Assembly: GCA_029990175.1 (NCBI GenBank)
Contig: JARKIP010000005.1
Location: forward strand, 51,573,001-51,637,000
Reading direction: 5' to 3'
Origin: Petunia secreta
Lineage: Eukaryota; Streptophyta; Magnoliopsida; Solanales; Solanaceae
Length of the DNA: 64,000 nucleotides
Under the pieces are notes generated by a model. It saw nothing but the letters and a program-made list of their open reading frames with translations. It did no database searches and was not told where the DNA came from. Below, piece by piece: positions 35,745 to 46,499 of this stretch; the stretch's first letter is position 1; every line of letters starts with the position of its first letter. A program made the translations under genes and the position numbers.

Positions 35745-35956
35745 CATGTCCATTATTTTACTTGAATAAATGTTTGCTCAAAATTGGAAACTTTATGAAG
35801 TACTATTGACTAGTGTAAATCCAGATCTATCACTACAAGTACCCATAGTAATAAGGAACCAAACATTTCAAGAGAATGAAGTAACATTTCAAGAAAATAA
35901 ACAACATTTCAAGAAAATTTTCGTGGAAGTAAAATGATGGAAGTTATAAAACTTAC

Positions 35957-36143
35957 AGCCACAATGCCATCTCTACCAGACAAAACAAGAATATCAGTAC
36001 AAGAAACAACACTAGGACACTCTTTCAACAACTTCCTTAATAGTCTCAATGTATCTGAAGTTTCTCATACCAAAACTCATGTCTGTCTCTTTCTGAGACA
36101 GCATCCTTGTTGTTGAGTCCAACAACAATGAGGCATCACATGA
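35957..36143 (-). pseudogene. PER21: Peroxidase exon 2 with 2-base deletion
   Basis: Starts SCDASLLLDSTTRMLSQKE, then SFGMRNFRYIETIKEVVE. In the A-rich codons after that, two bases are missing (187 bases where 189 fit the phase). The frame then runs to TAG; in the +2 frame the conserved ECPSVVSCTDILVLSGRDGI is still readable. Acceptor TTTTTGCAG, donor GTAAGT. Confidence 0.9.
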
Positions 36144-36348
36144 CTGCAAAAAAAAAGTTCAATTTTCATCTGTTATTTCTACATCTTCATAAAAGGTGTC
36201 CATAAAAATAGAAAGAACAAATAAAAGCATAACATTTTTTATAATCGAAAAATCCCCAACATGCATCTGATGCATACATCACGCGTTATGCTAGTACCAC
36301 AAGAACAAAGTCCGAGGGGCAAATAAACATATATCTTTTATTTGTTAC

Positions 36349-36564
36349 CTCAACAAAGAAATCATGGAAAATGTTTCTGAGCCAAGAAAATGCAGTGTTC
36401 TTGTGGCATTTGTAAAGAAGCTTGACTTGTTCTCTGATAATATCTTCAGCTTGAGGGCAAGTGTCCTCGTAATAGTCCATTACAAGGCCAGAATTGTCTT
36501 GCGCAAAAGCAGAAATAGCTGAAAAGAAGAGGATAGCAAAGAAAAAGAGAACTTTGGAAGCCAT
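36349..36564 (-). pseudogene. PER21: Peroxidase exon 1: signal peptide and distal haem motif
   Basis: ATG at 36564-36562. Residues 1-21, MASKVLFFFAILFFSAISAFA, are a hydrophobic signal peptide. Mature QDNSGLVMDYYEDTCPQAED follows, then WLRNIFHDFFVE. Distal Arg and His are kept, but the Cys that normally follows HD is Phe. Donor GTAACA after GAG. The exon is 216 bases with no stop. The start lies only four bases from a MITE, so little of the original 5' untranslated region remains. Confidence 0.92.
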
Positions 36565-36568
36565 TTTA

Positions 36569-36775
36569 CTCCCTCTGTCCCACTTTGTTTGTCATACTTT
36601 CCTTATTAGTCCGTCCCAAAAAGATTGTCATATTTCTAAATTTGGTAACAATTCAACTCTAAAGTTACTTTTTGACTCATTTATAGCCACACAAATATTT
36701 ATGACTTATTTTATACCACAAGTTTCAAAAGTCTTCCCTTCTTTATTAAACTTTGTATCAAGTCAAACTTTAGTC
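36569..36775 (-). mobile_element. Stowaway-like MITE, one end truncated, abutting the peroxidase start codon
   Basis: Begins CTCCCTCTGTCCCAC after a TA and carries the family block with 'ttatagccacacaaat' and 'accacaagtttcaaaagtctt'. The complete copy at 39075-39311 has the same block in the opposite direction. The far terminal repeat is missing: the sequence changes after 'caagtcaaactt'. Confidence 0.75.
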
Positions 36776-39074
36776 TGCAGAGTGACACTGTGACAAATGG
36801 TCAGTAGACCTTGTTCTTTGGATGGTACCTTTGCTACGTCTTTATATAAGGAGAAAACTTCTAAAACTGCCAACAAAGATTTGATCTTTTCCTTTCCATT
36901 TTTGTTATGGATTTAATCTATCTACACTTTGTAATGTAAAACTTTTTGCAGTATTTTACCTTTTAGCATGTTATTACATGTAATCTACTTGATTTTTCAT
37001 GTTATTAATTTTACTTCTGATCAACGGTTAATTGTAATTATTATTTAGGTGATGGAGTGCTTATTGTTAGATTTTACTACCTCGTTCTATGTTATTTGCT
37101 TTAAAATTTTTGCACTCAGTATCTTTCAAAAATTTAGTATTATCTTTTACTACGTAACTTATTATTTTGGTTAAACGTCAAATAGTTTAGAATAAATTTT
37201 ATTTGTTAAAGGATAACTATTTGAAGCCAGAAGGAGGGAGACGCAGTAGATTCTGTACAAGAAAATTATTAGATTACGGATAAGAAATTCCTAGAAAACC
37301 AAATAAGTTAAACATATGATATTCTTATCAGTACCATGTGAATTCACGGAAGACAGTGCTTGAAAGCAGGAGCGAACGATCACATGATGTAGCAGTAAAA
37401 AGAAGTAAAATATCAAGAAATAATATGAACACTTGATGGTCAATTTAGCACTAGCAGCAAATAGCAATTACATTGAACACAGTTATTAGCCACTAAACAC
37501 CCAAAGGAATCTTCTGAAATGGACGTATCTAGCCAGGTTTATCCGAACTCAAAATTTTCTACTTGAAATATAGGGAGTTTGAAATATAGGGAGTATACGA
37601 TCAAGTCTAAAATATTGATCAATAAATTTAAAATACAACTAAATTGATAATAAGAACTTTAAAGTCGAATCCTTCCCGTTAAAATCATGAATTCTCCTCT
37701 GAATAGAAGTAGAGTATATCAAATTTAAGTAATACTATAGATTTTAAATTTCCTGAAAATGAATCAGAACTCATGCTCCTACAGTGTAAAGTATGATATA
37801 TTTACAAAAAAAACTTTCTCATGTAGATTTCTCAATTACACTACTTGTATGAAATGAGCACCATTAAATTTCTATCCTTTCAATTAGTATCAGGTAATTG
37901 AAGTTCTCAGACGCAATCCTTTACTCCACAGGTAAACGCAAGAGTGTGGCATCTTTTTATCGTCACTGGTATGTGAAAAGGAGATCCACAAGGCAAGTGG
38001 TAGTTTGATATTATAAAGTGATAGGAAGAAGGGCAGCTCCAATATTAATGGTGGTAGAAGCTTTAATCCATGTGGGACAATTAAGGGGGCATTAAGAAGA
38101 ACTAAATGGCACTAATTTAGTAAGCAGCGTCTTCAGCTTAATTTATCCAAAGGAGGAGAAATGCATTATTGATCACTTGAATGATTACAAGTACAAAACA
38201 TGTGGTGGAACCAGAAATTTTGTATAGAATATTAAGATTTTAATATGTATGTATAAATGTATTATTTGATTTATAAACACATCATAATTTTTTACTAAAA
38301 GTGTTGTTCTTTAACTAATCACTTTTCGCTAAGGTATTTGTACTTAAACCCCAATAACTTATTGAAGGATTACACACAATCCATGACACACAATTCGTCC
38401 AAGATTGAACCATATTTGTTTCACTAGTCGACAGTGCAATCATATGTATAAACACGAACTACACCATGAAAGTCACAATTTAAGGACGTATCTTGTTACA
38501 AAAGTGCTCCAATATTTGTAGAAGATCTATCTTCTTATGAATTTCCACGGAATGAATTGGTTTTTTCATAGAAACCTTCTTTTATATTCCTGAAGGCATA
38601 CAACTATTAGGACTTTTTCCAATAGCTGTGTTTTTTCCTTTTTTTCTTATTTTTATTTTCATATATATAACTAATTATATATATTTAGTTATTAGATATG
38701 GATCTGGATTGACCCATATGAGTGTCCGAATCCAATTTCTAACACTTACCCTCAATGATAAATGAACTTTTTTATATAATACGAATAGATTCAATTCTCA
38801 CTATTACTCTTTATTTTCATTTCCTAATACTCCAATGTAATAGCTAGGAAAAAATTTAAAAGAAAAGGATTACAACTATACAAGTAGTGGAAGCGGAACA
38901 AGCACCAACTTTATAAGCTTATTTAACTTTCTAAACGAACTTGGACTTTAAAATTGTAATCTTTTAACATGCTGATTTAACTTGGCTTGGGTTTAATCTT
39001 TTATTTCAAGTGATCTTTTTTGTAAGCCATGAAAATGCTAGATCGATTGAAGCTAATATCTGATTACCATATTA
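36776..39074. other. Low-information host sequence upstream of the peroxidase pseudogene
   Basis: AT-rich, no ORF with protein-like features on either strand. A possible very decayed MITE (37077-37240) has CTACCTCGTTCT at one end and AGAAGGAGGGAG at the other. Nothing else can be named. Confidence 0.5.
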
Positions 39075-39311
39075 CTCTCTCCGTTCCACAAAGAATGACA
39101 TAGTTTGACTTGAATCGATATTTATAAAATAGAATAAGACTTTTGAAACTTGTGGTCTAAAATAACTCATATATAAATGTGTGGCTATAAAATTCCTCAT
39201 TAAGGTTGAAATAGTAAGTTTCAAATTCAATTGTTTTCAATTTAAAACTCTTATCATTTTCTTTAAATAAAGTGATAAAGAGATGTTGTCATTCTTTTGA
39301 AATGGAGGGAG
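39075..39311. mobile_element. Stowaway-like MITE, complete (237 bp)
   Basis: The left end is CTCTCTCCGTTCCACAAAG followed by AATGACA. The right end in reverse reads CTCCCTCCATTTCAAAAG followed by AATGACA. TA dinucleotides flank both ends (39073-39074, 39312-39313), the Tc1/mariner-type duplication. No coding capacity. Confidence 0.88.
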
Positions 39312-39886
39312 TATAAAGAAAAAGATCGCAATACCCCATGCCAATAGGTTGAAAATTTTCATCCGTGCATTAAATCACGGTAAAGATTTACATGAAGTGG
39401 CTGGAGCATTTGTAACTCTTGATCTTCTCAATGATAGTGATTTCTGATGGAGTGCCCCGAGTTTCTGCTCTTTACGCACGTATAGTTGAAAAGTACGATA
39501 CATGCGACTCCCTATCATTTAAGGGTAAATGGTTGTCGAAGGTTATCTAATTATTTATTTTTGCGACACGTAGCTCCTTATTTGTTATGGTAACTACTAA
39601 CTAGTCCTTTCACCTTTTCAAATGTAACAAGTTGCGCCATCCATTATTGCTCATTAATAAAATGGATGAAGAAGTAGATGCGAAAAGAAAAAGAAATTGA
39701 TGAAAGTATTGTTCTGTCATGTGATTGGCATGTCCTCATGTGATTGGAGCACGAGGAGGAGTGGGTCATGGGGGCGCTATTGGATGGCGAGGAGTTCTTT
39801 TCATATTGTGGTAGCATAGAAGAGTTCCCGATGAAAAGGTTATTATTTGTTAAAATTGAGACGACAAGACAAATTTTGGGAGTCAA
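39312..39886. other. Host sequence between MITE and copia remnant
   Basis: No supported feature. The small plus-strand frame around 39744-39968 shows no recognisable domain and crosses into the copia remnant. Confidence 0.45.
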
Positions 39887-40028
39887 ACTATTTTTTTTTT
39901 CATTTATTAATGGAGTTTATATACAAATACAAAATTTAGCTATGCTTGGCCCAAGACACAAACAATAAAATCTTAGCTAACTAATTACACATATGTCCCT
40001 AATTCCTACACTATTTACATATACGTCA
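39887..40028 (-). repeat. Probable 3' LTR remnant of the Ale-type copia
   Basis: On the minus strand it starts TGACGTATATG right after the purine tract and includes a TATATAAACTCC promoter-like box. It ends at or beyond an A10 run. No second LTR is available for comparison, so the end is not fixed. Confidence 0.4.
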
Positions 40029-40099
40029 TTACCCCCTCAAGTTGGAGCATGAGAATTCTTCATGCCCAACTTGTCAAGGAAGTTGTCGAACTGTGCTCA

Positions 40100-40399
40100 T
40101 CAAAGAGCTTTTGTGAAAATATCCGCAACTTGAGTGTCTGTTGGTACGTGCCAGGGATGGATTGTGCCTCTGAGGATTTCATCCCGGATAAAATGACAGT
40201 CAACTTCAATGTGCTTCATCTGGTCGTAAAACACTGGGTTCCGAATTATATGCAAGGCTGCTTGACTCTCACATTTTAGCTGTATCGGGAACGGATGACT
40301 TACTCTGAGATTCCACAAAATTCCCTTAAGCCATTTTAATTCACACATAGTCATAGCCATCGACCGATATTCTGCTTCAACCGAAGATCTGGAGACCAT
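40100..40399 (-). pseudogene. Ale-type copia RNase H C-terminal half
   Basis: 99 codons open: VSRSSVEAEYRSMAMTMCEL (active-site Glu of the copia RNase H), WLKGILWNLRVSHPFPIQL, CESQAALHIIRNPVFYDQMK, HIEVDCHFIRDEILRG and VPTDTQVADIFTKAL, the typical polyprotein end. It is open by chance of low decay; the rest of pol upstream is broken. Confidence 0.88.
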
Positions 40400-40617
40400 C
40401 TGTTGCTTCTTCGTTCGCTAAGAGATCGGTAAGTTTCCCAACGAGACATATTGTCCAGTAAGAGAACGTCTGGTCAATGAGCATTCTACCCGTTTGAATC
40501 ACACCAATTGTATAAACGGAGGTCATACCGAGAATTCATCATAATGCCATGACCCGAATAACCCTTCAAATAACATACCATTCAGAGAGCTGCTTCCCAA
40601 TGCTCAACCGATGGTTG

Positions 40618-41480
40618 CTACAAAAATTGTGACAGTATATGAACATTGTATGATAAATCCGATCGGGTAAAACAAAGATAAATCAATCGTCCGACCAGTC
40701 TTTGATTACTTTCTGGATCTTCCACATGCCAGCCATTTGCATGTGCCAACCGGTGAATCTGCTCCATCGGCATAGCAACCGGACAAGCACCCAACAAATC
40801 AGCTTCTGATATTATATCCAATGCATACTTTCTTTGATAAAGGAATATCCTTCTAGGACCCCTCACTACTTTAACTATCAAAAAATTCTTCAACAGCCTG
40901 AGATTTTTCATGCAAAAACAAATAGAGAGATGCATCTTGAAGATACGAATAGCTTTCGGATCATTTCCAGAGATAATCAAATCATCCACATAAACGAGTA
41001 CACTTAGTTGCACATTTCCCTTCTTCATCGTAAACAAAGAGTAATTGGAATATAACTGTCAAAACCCATAGTTCTTCAGCGCTGCTGATAACTTTCCAAA
41101 CCAACAACGGGGAGCTTGCTTCAAATCATACTATGATTTTCAGATACGACCAAACTTTCCGGAATCAACATTTATATATCCCAGAGGCAACTTCATATAA
41201 GCTTCCTCATAAAGATCACCGTGCAGAAAAGTATTATAAACATCCATCTGATGCAATTCTCAATTTTAGCAGCAGCTACCACCAAGAAGTCACGGACAAT
41301 CCATCTTAGCTACAGTAGCAAAAGTCTCAGTGTAGTCAATTCCTTCAACTTGGTGATTACCAAAGATCACCAGCCTAGCTTTGTACCGCTCAATGGTACC
41401 ATCAGAGTTGTACTTTATCTTATACACCTATCGGCATCCGAGTGCCTTCTTTTCCGGAGGCAAGCGCTCGACTTCCCATA
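40618..41480 (-). pseudogene. Ale-type copia reverse transcriptase
   Basis: Pieces in several frames: ERYKARLVIFGNHQVEGIDY, TETFATVAKMD, LHQMDVYNTFLHGDLYEEAY, DLKQAPRCWF, then SVLVYVDDLIISGNDPKAIR with the intact YVDD site, IISEADLLGACPVAMPMEQ and NQRLVGRLIYLCFTRSDLSY. Stops interrupt between them. The LVIFGNHQVEGIDY wording is typical of the Retrofit/Ale lineage. Confidence 0.85.
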
Positions 41481-41943
41481 TTCTATTTGCTTACAAAGCT
41501 TGCCACCTTTGTCTCATAGCTATCTACTACCTTTCATCTTTCACGGCTTCAGAAAAAAGATGGTGGCTCATGTCCTACCATAATCGGTACAAAGAAGCTC
41601 ACATACTTCGTCGAGAAATTATCACAGTTGACATAGTGAGCTAAAGGACTAGGCATACCTAAGACTTGTTGAGGCTCGATTGAACGATCGGATTTCTGGA
41701 CACATGTCGATACATGGTGACTCTACTTCCGAAAAGTATTAATTACATAGTCCTGCAAACGAACACTTCCCGTCTTTGTCCGCTTCCCTCGACCCAACTC
41801 TTCCTCCATCACTTCTACTTCCAAAGTGCCCGGGAATGGCATCTAGGTTCAGATCGTCATGATCCGGCCCTTCATTCCCTAGATTCATTTCTTCTTCCAC
41901 TTGATCTTCATCCACAACATGCACTGGAGGATTCTCAAAGCCG

Positions 41944-41962
41944 CCCCCCCCCCCCCCCCCCC
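41944..41962. repeat. Homopolymer C run
   Basis: About 19 consecutive C with one G just before it. It is inside the decayed copia between integrase and reverse transcriptase. Length may be affected by sequencing or assembly. Confidence 0.9.
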
Positions 41963-42127
41963 ACTCTGAAATTGTTCTCTCAACTCACTTTTTACCCATT
42001 CTCTGGTGCAAAAAGGAAACATGTTCTTATAAAACGTAACATCCCGAGACATTAAATACTCTTTCATATCCAAATTATACAACTTCCATGCCTTTTTCCG
42101 ATTCAATATCCCAAAAATACACATTGA

Positions 42128-42585
42128 AGACTTATGCTTTCAAACTTATCACTCATTCGTCCTTTATTACGAGCATAGCATAAGCATCTAAAAACTCTAA
42201 AGTGATCGTAGTTCGGTGTCACATTCATCAAACATCATATGGAGTCTTTCCATTTAGCACCGAAGAAGGAGTCTGCTTAATCAAGTAACACGTTGTCATA
42301 ATACACTCCCCCCAAAAATTAATCTGTAAGTATGCTTGAAATCTTAGCGCCCGGGCTATATTCAAAATATGTCGATTTTTTCTTTCAACTCTTCTATTTT
42401 TTTGTAGTGTCCTTACACACGAGGTTTGAAAGATGATTCCTTGTTCATAAAAATATGCTTTCATACTTGTAAATCGTTCCATTATCACTTCAGACAGTCT
42501 CGATATATTTATGAAATTGTCTTTCTGCCATTGCAAAAAATCTTTCAATGCTCGTCCAAACTCTTTCTTATCAACCAACAAGAAT
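42128..42585 (-). pseudogene. Ale-type copia integrase C-terminal remnant
   Basis: Reads SMKAYFYEQGIIFQTSCVRT, ERKNRHILNIARALRFQAYL with the catalytic Glu region (VERKNRH), INFWGECIMTTCYLIKQTPS and VLNGKTPYDV. The two catalytic Asp are not seen; the sequence upstream is replaced by the Tat-D LTR at 42586. Confidence 0.82.
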
Positions 42586-43052
42586 TGTGTGGGTAAAATT
42601 ACCACACCTATAATTATGGGGTTACGAATCCAGCTGGTGAAGACTAGACTTAGTTGCCAAGTCACCGGGTGCGAAGGATACACGTCTGCTTTATAAAGCA
42701 ATGGCCGCTCAACAGGCTTGTGTCATGGGTGCAAGGTATACATCCCGCTGCCTTAGGATTTACAGCCTCCTAGTTAAGGTTAGCTTGTATCATTATCTTG
42801 AGTTAATAGGCCCACGACCTTAATAGTCTTTGTATTTTACCCTAATTAGGACTGGGTAAATCTATAGCTATAAATATCCCTCCTTACATTGTATTGTACA
42901 TCAAACGATTCTCCAAAAATCCGACAATTCTCAAGGAATACCACTATATTCTTTTCTTGCGTTATTGTTTTTCCTTTCTATTTACTGCATTGGTTGTGAC
43001 CCTCTTACAAATTTATCTGTTTTATCTTGAAGGCAAAATTTAGACATAAACA
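42586..43052 (+). repeat. Tat-D 5' LTR (467 bp)
   Basis: Starts TGTGTGGGTAAAATTACC and ends GACATAAACA. Same family as 2500, 7007 and 27720. Confidence 0.9.
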
Positions 43053-43056
43053 GTTT

Positions 43057-43075
43057 TGGCGCCCACCGTGAGGCC
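43057..43075 (+). other. Tat-D primer-binding site
   Basis: TGGCGCCCACCGTGAGGCC, the best-preserved of the three Tat primer sites here; tRNA not assigned. Confidence 0.75.
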
Positions 43076-43104
43076 CATGAAATTTACGAAAAAAGAGCAC
43101 GACC

Positions 43105-43947
43105 ATGCCAAGCGGCAATGATGATGTCCCGAAAAACTCGGCTGCCCCAGGCAGCGATATCCCCAAGGATCCAACTGATCATCACAACCGGATGAAGAAC
43201 GTCTTTCACAAGGAATGATTGATTCGTACCTCGGTCGACATAGCTTAAACTATAATCAGGCATCCAGAAACAACACTTTTCGGCTCGCTATCGAGGGCCA
43301 GCATCCCACCGAGGATCCGCGCCCAATAGTGACCCGCTCAAAGTCGCATTCCCAGAACAGGGTACCTTACATGTCGTAAACACGATCTTCGACCATATTA
43401 GATGTTGATAAAGCCAGATCCATCATGCTCTGTGAGGAACACCGAGAGATAACAAAGAAGCCCCGCATCAACTCGATTGTGTTTAGCGGGAATGATAGCA
43501 GAGAAGTCTTCTGTCCCCATCAAGATGCCTTGATCATTACCCTCAGGGTACTTGACACCCAAGTCAAGCGTGTAGTGGTGGATCCAAATAGTGCCGTGAA
43601 TATTATCCATTAACAGGCCGTATGTAAGATGGAAGTACAACACCAGATCATACCCAGCCCATACATGATAACCAGCTTCAATAGCTCTTGTGAGAGGTCC
43701 GTAAGGGAAATTGATCCTCCCGGTTCTCATCCCAGGCATCACAAAGTTGACATCTTTCCAGGTTATGACATGCGATCTCTCGTATAATGTCATCTTAGGA
43801 AGACCATGGATCCACGAAGTACGCTCAATGCCGTCAACACTTGCTCAGGTCCTCAAATACCCTACCCTATTAGGAGTAAAGGAGATTCGGGGAGAGAAAA
43901 AGCTATCCATGAGCAGTTACATGACCACCGTTACGTGCGAAATATAG
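43105..43947 (+). pseudogene. Tat-D gag start and protease, most of gag deleted
   Basis: ATG 43105 reads MPSGNDDVPKNSAAPGSDIP, aligned to the Tat-A and Tat-B gag N-termini. After about 300 bases the frame is already in the gag-protease boundary: KPRINSIVFSGNDSREVF and RVVVDPNSAVNIIH, where D-P-N stands for the usual D-P-G. A stop at 43612 and frameshifts follow, then TKLTSFQVMTCDLSYNVILG, RPWIHEVRSMPST, LKYPTLLGVKEIRGEK. The central gag is missing. Confidence 0.8.
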
Positions 43948-44290
43948 AAGGAAGTCAGTAATCAGCGAAAAGTGTTAGACAAATACTCGGGCCATCCCTG
44001 GTCACAAGTATACCTTTTGAGCCTGAAAGTTGTGAGGGCAACGGACCCCGAGAACCACCCGCTATACCTCAGGACTCAAATAATGAAGAGAAGACCATCA
44101 AGGCTACCGTAGACAACCTTGATCCTTAGACAAGAAATTTTATGTAGGGGCCAAACTCCCGGGTTAATCCAAGAAAGAATTTTGCCAGTTTCCTACGTGC
44201 TCGATTAGGTACATTTGCCTGGATATACACCGAGATGCCTGGAATCTTGACTGATGTCATAACACAGAATTTTAATGTTGACCCAACTTT

Positions 44291-45115
44291 ATGCCAGTCA
44301 AACAAAAGAAACGACCGATCAATCAAGAAAGCGGTCAGGCAATTCAGGAAGATGTGGAGAAGCTGTTGAACAACGAGTCTATTAGCGAGGTCCAATACCC
44401 CGATTGGTTGTCAAACATTGTGGTCGTACCGAAGAAGAAAGGAAAGTGGAGAATGTGTATCGATTTCATCGATCTGAATAAAGCATGTCCAAAAGATTCT
44501 TTCCCGCTACGCAACATCGATTAGCTTATCGATTCGACAACGTGCCACGACGCTCTAAGTTTCCTGGACGCATATTCAGGGTGCAATCAAATCTTTATGA
44601 ACCCAGATGATCAAGAGAAAACCTCTTTCATCATGGATAGGGGCACCTACTGCTACTGGATAATGCCTTTTGGTCTGAAGAACGCGGGAGAAACTTACTA
44701 GAGATTGGCAAACCTGATGTTCAAGGATCAGATTGGCAAAACCATGGAGGTTTACATCGACGACATGTTGGTCAAATCAAAATTCGCCGAAGATCACATC
44801 AAGCACTTGGAAATAACACTCGACATCTTGGATAAATATGGCTTGAAACTCAACCCCGAAAAGTGCGCCTTCAGTATATCATCAGGAATGTTTCTCAGGT
44901 TCATTGTCTCAAACACATGTATAGAAGCCAACCCTGCTAAGATCGAAGCAATCGAAGCCAAACCGGAGGTGCTGAAAAGTGAAGTTGAAGTGAAGAGACT
45001 CAAATTTCGGATAGCCACACTAAGCCAGCTTATCTCCAGATCCTCAAAAAAATGCCACCAATTCTTCAACATACTGAAGAAGAACAAGAGCTTTGAATGG
45101 ATGGAATAATGCAGT
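44291..45115 (+). pseudogene. Tat-D reverse transcriptase
   Basis: Same-frame pieces split by point stops: AIQEDVEKLLNNESISEVQY, PDWLSNIVVVPKKKGKWRMC, IDFIDLNKACPKDSFPL, LSFLDAYSGCNQIFMNPDDQ, WIMPFGLKNAGETY, then MEVYIDDMLVKSKFAEDHIK with the Y-I-D-D site and DKYGLKLNPEKCAFSISSGM. Stops at 44522, 44699 and 45107 break it. The VPKKxGKWRMC and YIDDMLVKS wording is typical of Tat/Ogre. The active-site aspartates are intact. Confidence 0.9.
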
Positions 45116-45199
45116 CAGGTGCTTCGAGACCTGAAATAGTACCTCTCCAATTCCCTGTTGCTGACTAAGCCGCATGAGGAAGATCCGTTGCTATTATAT

Positions 45200-45740
45200 C
45201 TGGCGGTATCTTAAGTAGCAGTGAGCGCAATCCTCGTATAAGAAGAGAAACGAGTACAATTCCCTATATACTATGTCAGGAAATCTCTCCTGGATGTGGA
45301 AACACGCTACCAACACCTGGAAAAGCTCGCGCTCGCACTAGTGGTTATAGTTAGGAAGCTATGGCCATACTTTCAGAGTCATATGATCATCATAGTCTCC
45401 TCATTCCTGCTGCGATCCATATTGCACAAACCAAAACTCTCAGGGAGGCTGGCGAAATGGGCCATAGAGTTGAGAGAATATGATATCATCTATCAGCCGC
45501 GTAAGGCCATTAAATCACAGGTCCTTGTAGACTTTGTTGCTAACTTTAGCACCGACATGATGCCAAAGGCTGATGTAGAATATAAGATGATGGGAGGCAT
45601 TACTCCTGGAGAGTGCGTGATTTATACAGATGGAGCATCAAACGTCAAGGGAGTCGAGCTCGATTTGGCGATCAAGTCTCCGTTTGACAAACTTTTCTAG
45701 AAGGCTGTAAGCTACCTACTCATCACGAACAACAAAGCTG
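45200..45740 (+). pseudogene. Tat-D RNase H and start of second RNase H
   Basis: VQFPIYYVRKSLLDVETRYQ, HLEKLALALVVIVRKLWPYF, QSHMIIIVSSFLLRSILHKP, LSGRLAKWAIELREYDIIYQ and KSQVLVDFVANFS form the Ty3 RNase H. After a 30-residue linker comes GECVIYTDGASNVKGVELDL with the catalytic Asp of the extra RNase H, then a TAG and SYLLITNNKAEQL. At that point the sequence switches to LTR. The double RNase H places the element in the Tat clade. Confidence 0.88.
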
Positions 45741-45744
45741 AACA

Positions 45745-45845
45745 ACTAGTTAGGGTTAGCTTGTATCACGGTCTTGAGTAAACAGGCCCACGACCTTATT
45801 AGTCTTCGTATTTTACCATAATTAGGACTTGATAAATCTATAACT
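45745..45845 (+). repeat. Tat-D 3' LTR fragment
   Basis: Matches 42771-42862 of the 5' LTR ('ggttagcttgtatca', 'aggcccacgaccttattag'). It is truncated left by the internal deletion and right by the LARD-like insertion. Confidence 0.85.
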
Positions 45846-46468
45846 TGTCGACACCCTTTTTTCCTAAACCGCTATGGATTCGAAACAGGATCCGACTTAT
45901 TGGAACTCATGGAAAAACTTCGAGTCGCACCCTAACATATTTTTTAACTAGGCGTATTAGGGCACCTACTTTGTTTCTAGCCAATTTTTGTGTTAACTCC
46001 GAAACTTGGTCATGCGAACTAAAAATTCTAGGTAAGGGTTCAGGTTAACCTGAAAGGAAGGTGTTAGACACCTCTCAGGTTCCACCAAATATAGTTTGCG
46101 GCCGGACTAAATAATTGAAATTCAGAAAATAAGCTAAACTAAATCAAGCAACAATTTTCACTACACAAGTTAGATACATATAATTGCATTTAAAATTAAT
46201 TAAAAGGTTCGTTTTCACCAATTATTTCTTCCTTAGCAAACTTCATCCGAATAAACCTTGCAAAAATAGGACAATTAGTTAGTGCGATAAAATTAATTAA
46301 GTAGAACAAAATAAAGCTATAAAGAAAGAAAGTAATAATTGTAAAAATGGTCTTTGGAACACCGTTTAACGAACTTCGCCGAGAAGTATCCCGAAAAAAT
46401 ATAAAAATGAATTAGTACGATAAATAATAAAGCTAAAATAAATAATAAATAATATATATTGTAAAAAC

Positions 46469-46499
<31 letters not shown>

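Larger units (their letters stand above)
29432..36564 (-). pseudogene. PER21: Class III peroxidase 21-like pseudogene, four exons
   Basis: Exons on the minus strand: 36564-36349, 36143-35957, 30491-30326, 29841-29432. All junctions have GT...AG, and phases fit: 216, 187, 166 and 410 bases, i.e. 326 codons plus stop if two missing bases in exon 2 are counted, the family's usual length. The closest family I recall is Arabidopsis peroxidase 21. In an intact copy the product would be a secreted haem enzyme using H2O2 on wall phenolics. Lesions: the distal HDC motif reads HDF (a disulfide Cys lost), a 2-base deletion in exon 2, and an in-frame TGA in exon 3. Intron 2 holds a 5-kb copia and intron 3 two SINEs. 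Confidence 0.92.
39887..42585 (-). mobile_element. Decayed Ale/Retrofit-type copia, reverse orientation, 5' part missing
   Basis: The minus strand gives, right to left, integrase (42585 to about 42128), reverse transcriptase (about 41480 to 40618), RNase H (40399 to 40100), and a purine tract CCAACTTGAGGGGGT (40046 to 40032). After that comes what should be the 3' LTR (from about 40028 leftward). It is cut at 42585 by the Tat-D LTR; gag, protease and 5' LTR are not seen. The left boundary is uncertain; a T-rich run at 39889-39901 is the last distinctive point. Confidence 0.78.
42586..45845 (+). mobile_element. Tat-D: Tat-clade element with internal deletion and truncated 3' LTR
   Basis: 5' LTR 42586-43052, primer site 43057-43075, gag start at 43105, protease 43425-43947, reverse transcriptase 44291-45115, RNase H to about 45540, start of second RNase H to about 45740, then directly the middle of a 3' LTR (about 45745-45845). 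The junction is in a CTAGTTAG-like stretch present in the LTR. Integrase is lost. The LTR remnant is cut at 45845 by the large element that follows. It inserted into the Ale-type copia. Confidence 0.88.

Noticed and set aside
37077..37240. Second complete MITE with GGAGGGAG end
   Set aside because: Ends pair only partly and no TA duplication is seen on the right; mentioned as possible only.
40049..40279. Plus-strand 76-codon frame
   Set aside because: Exact antisense of the copia RNase H.
41714..42124. Plus-strand frames rich in Pro and Ser over the C run
   Set aside because: Antisense shadow of a decayed minus-strand copia; the Pro/Gly runs come from the homopolymer.
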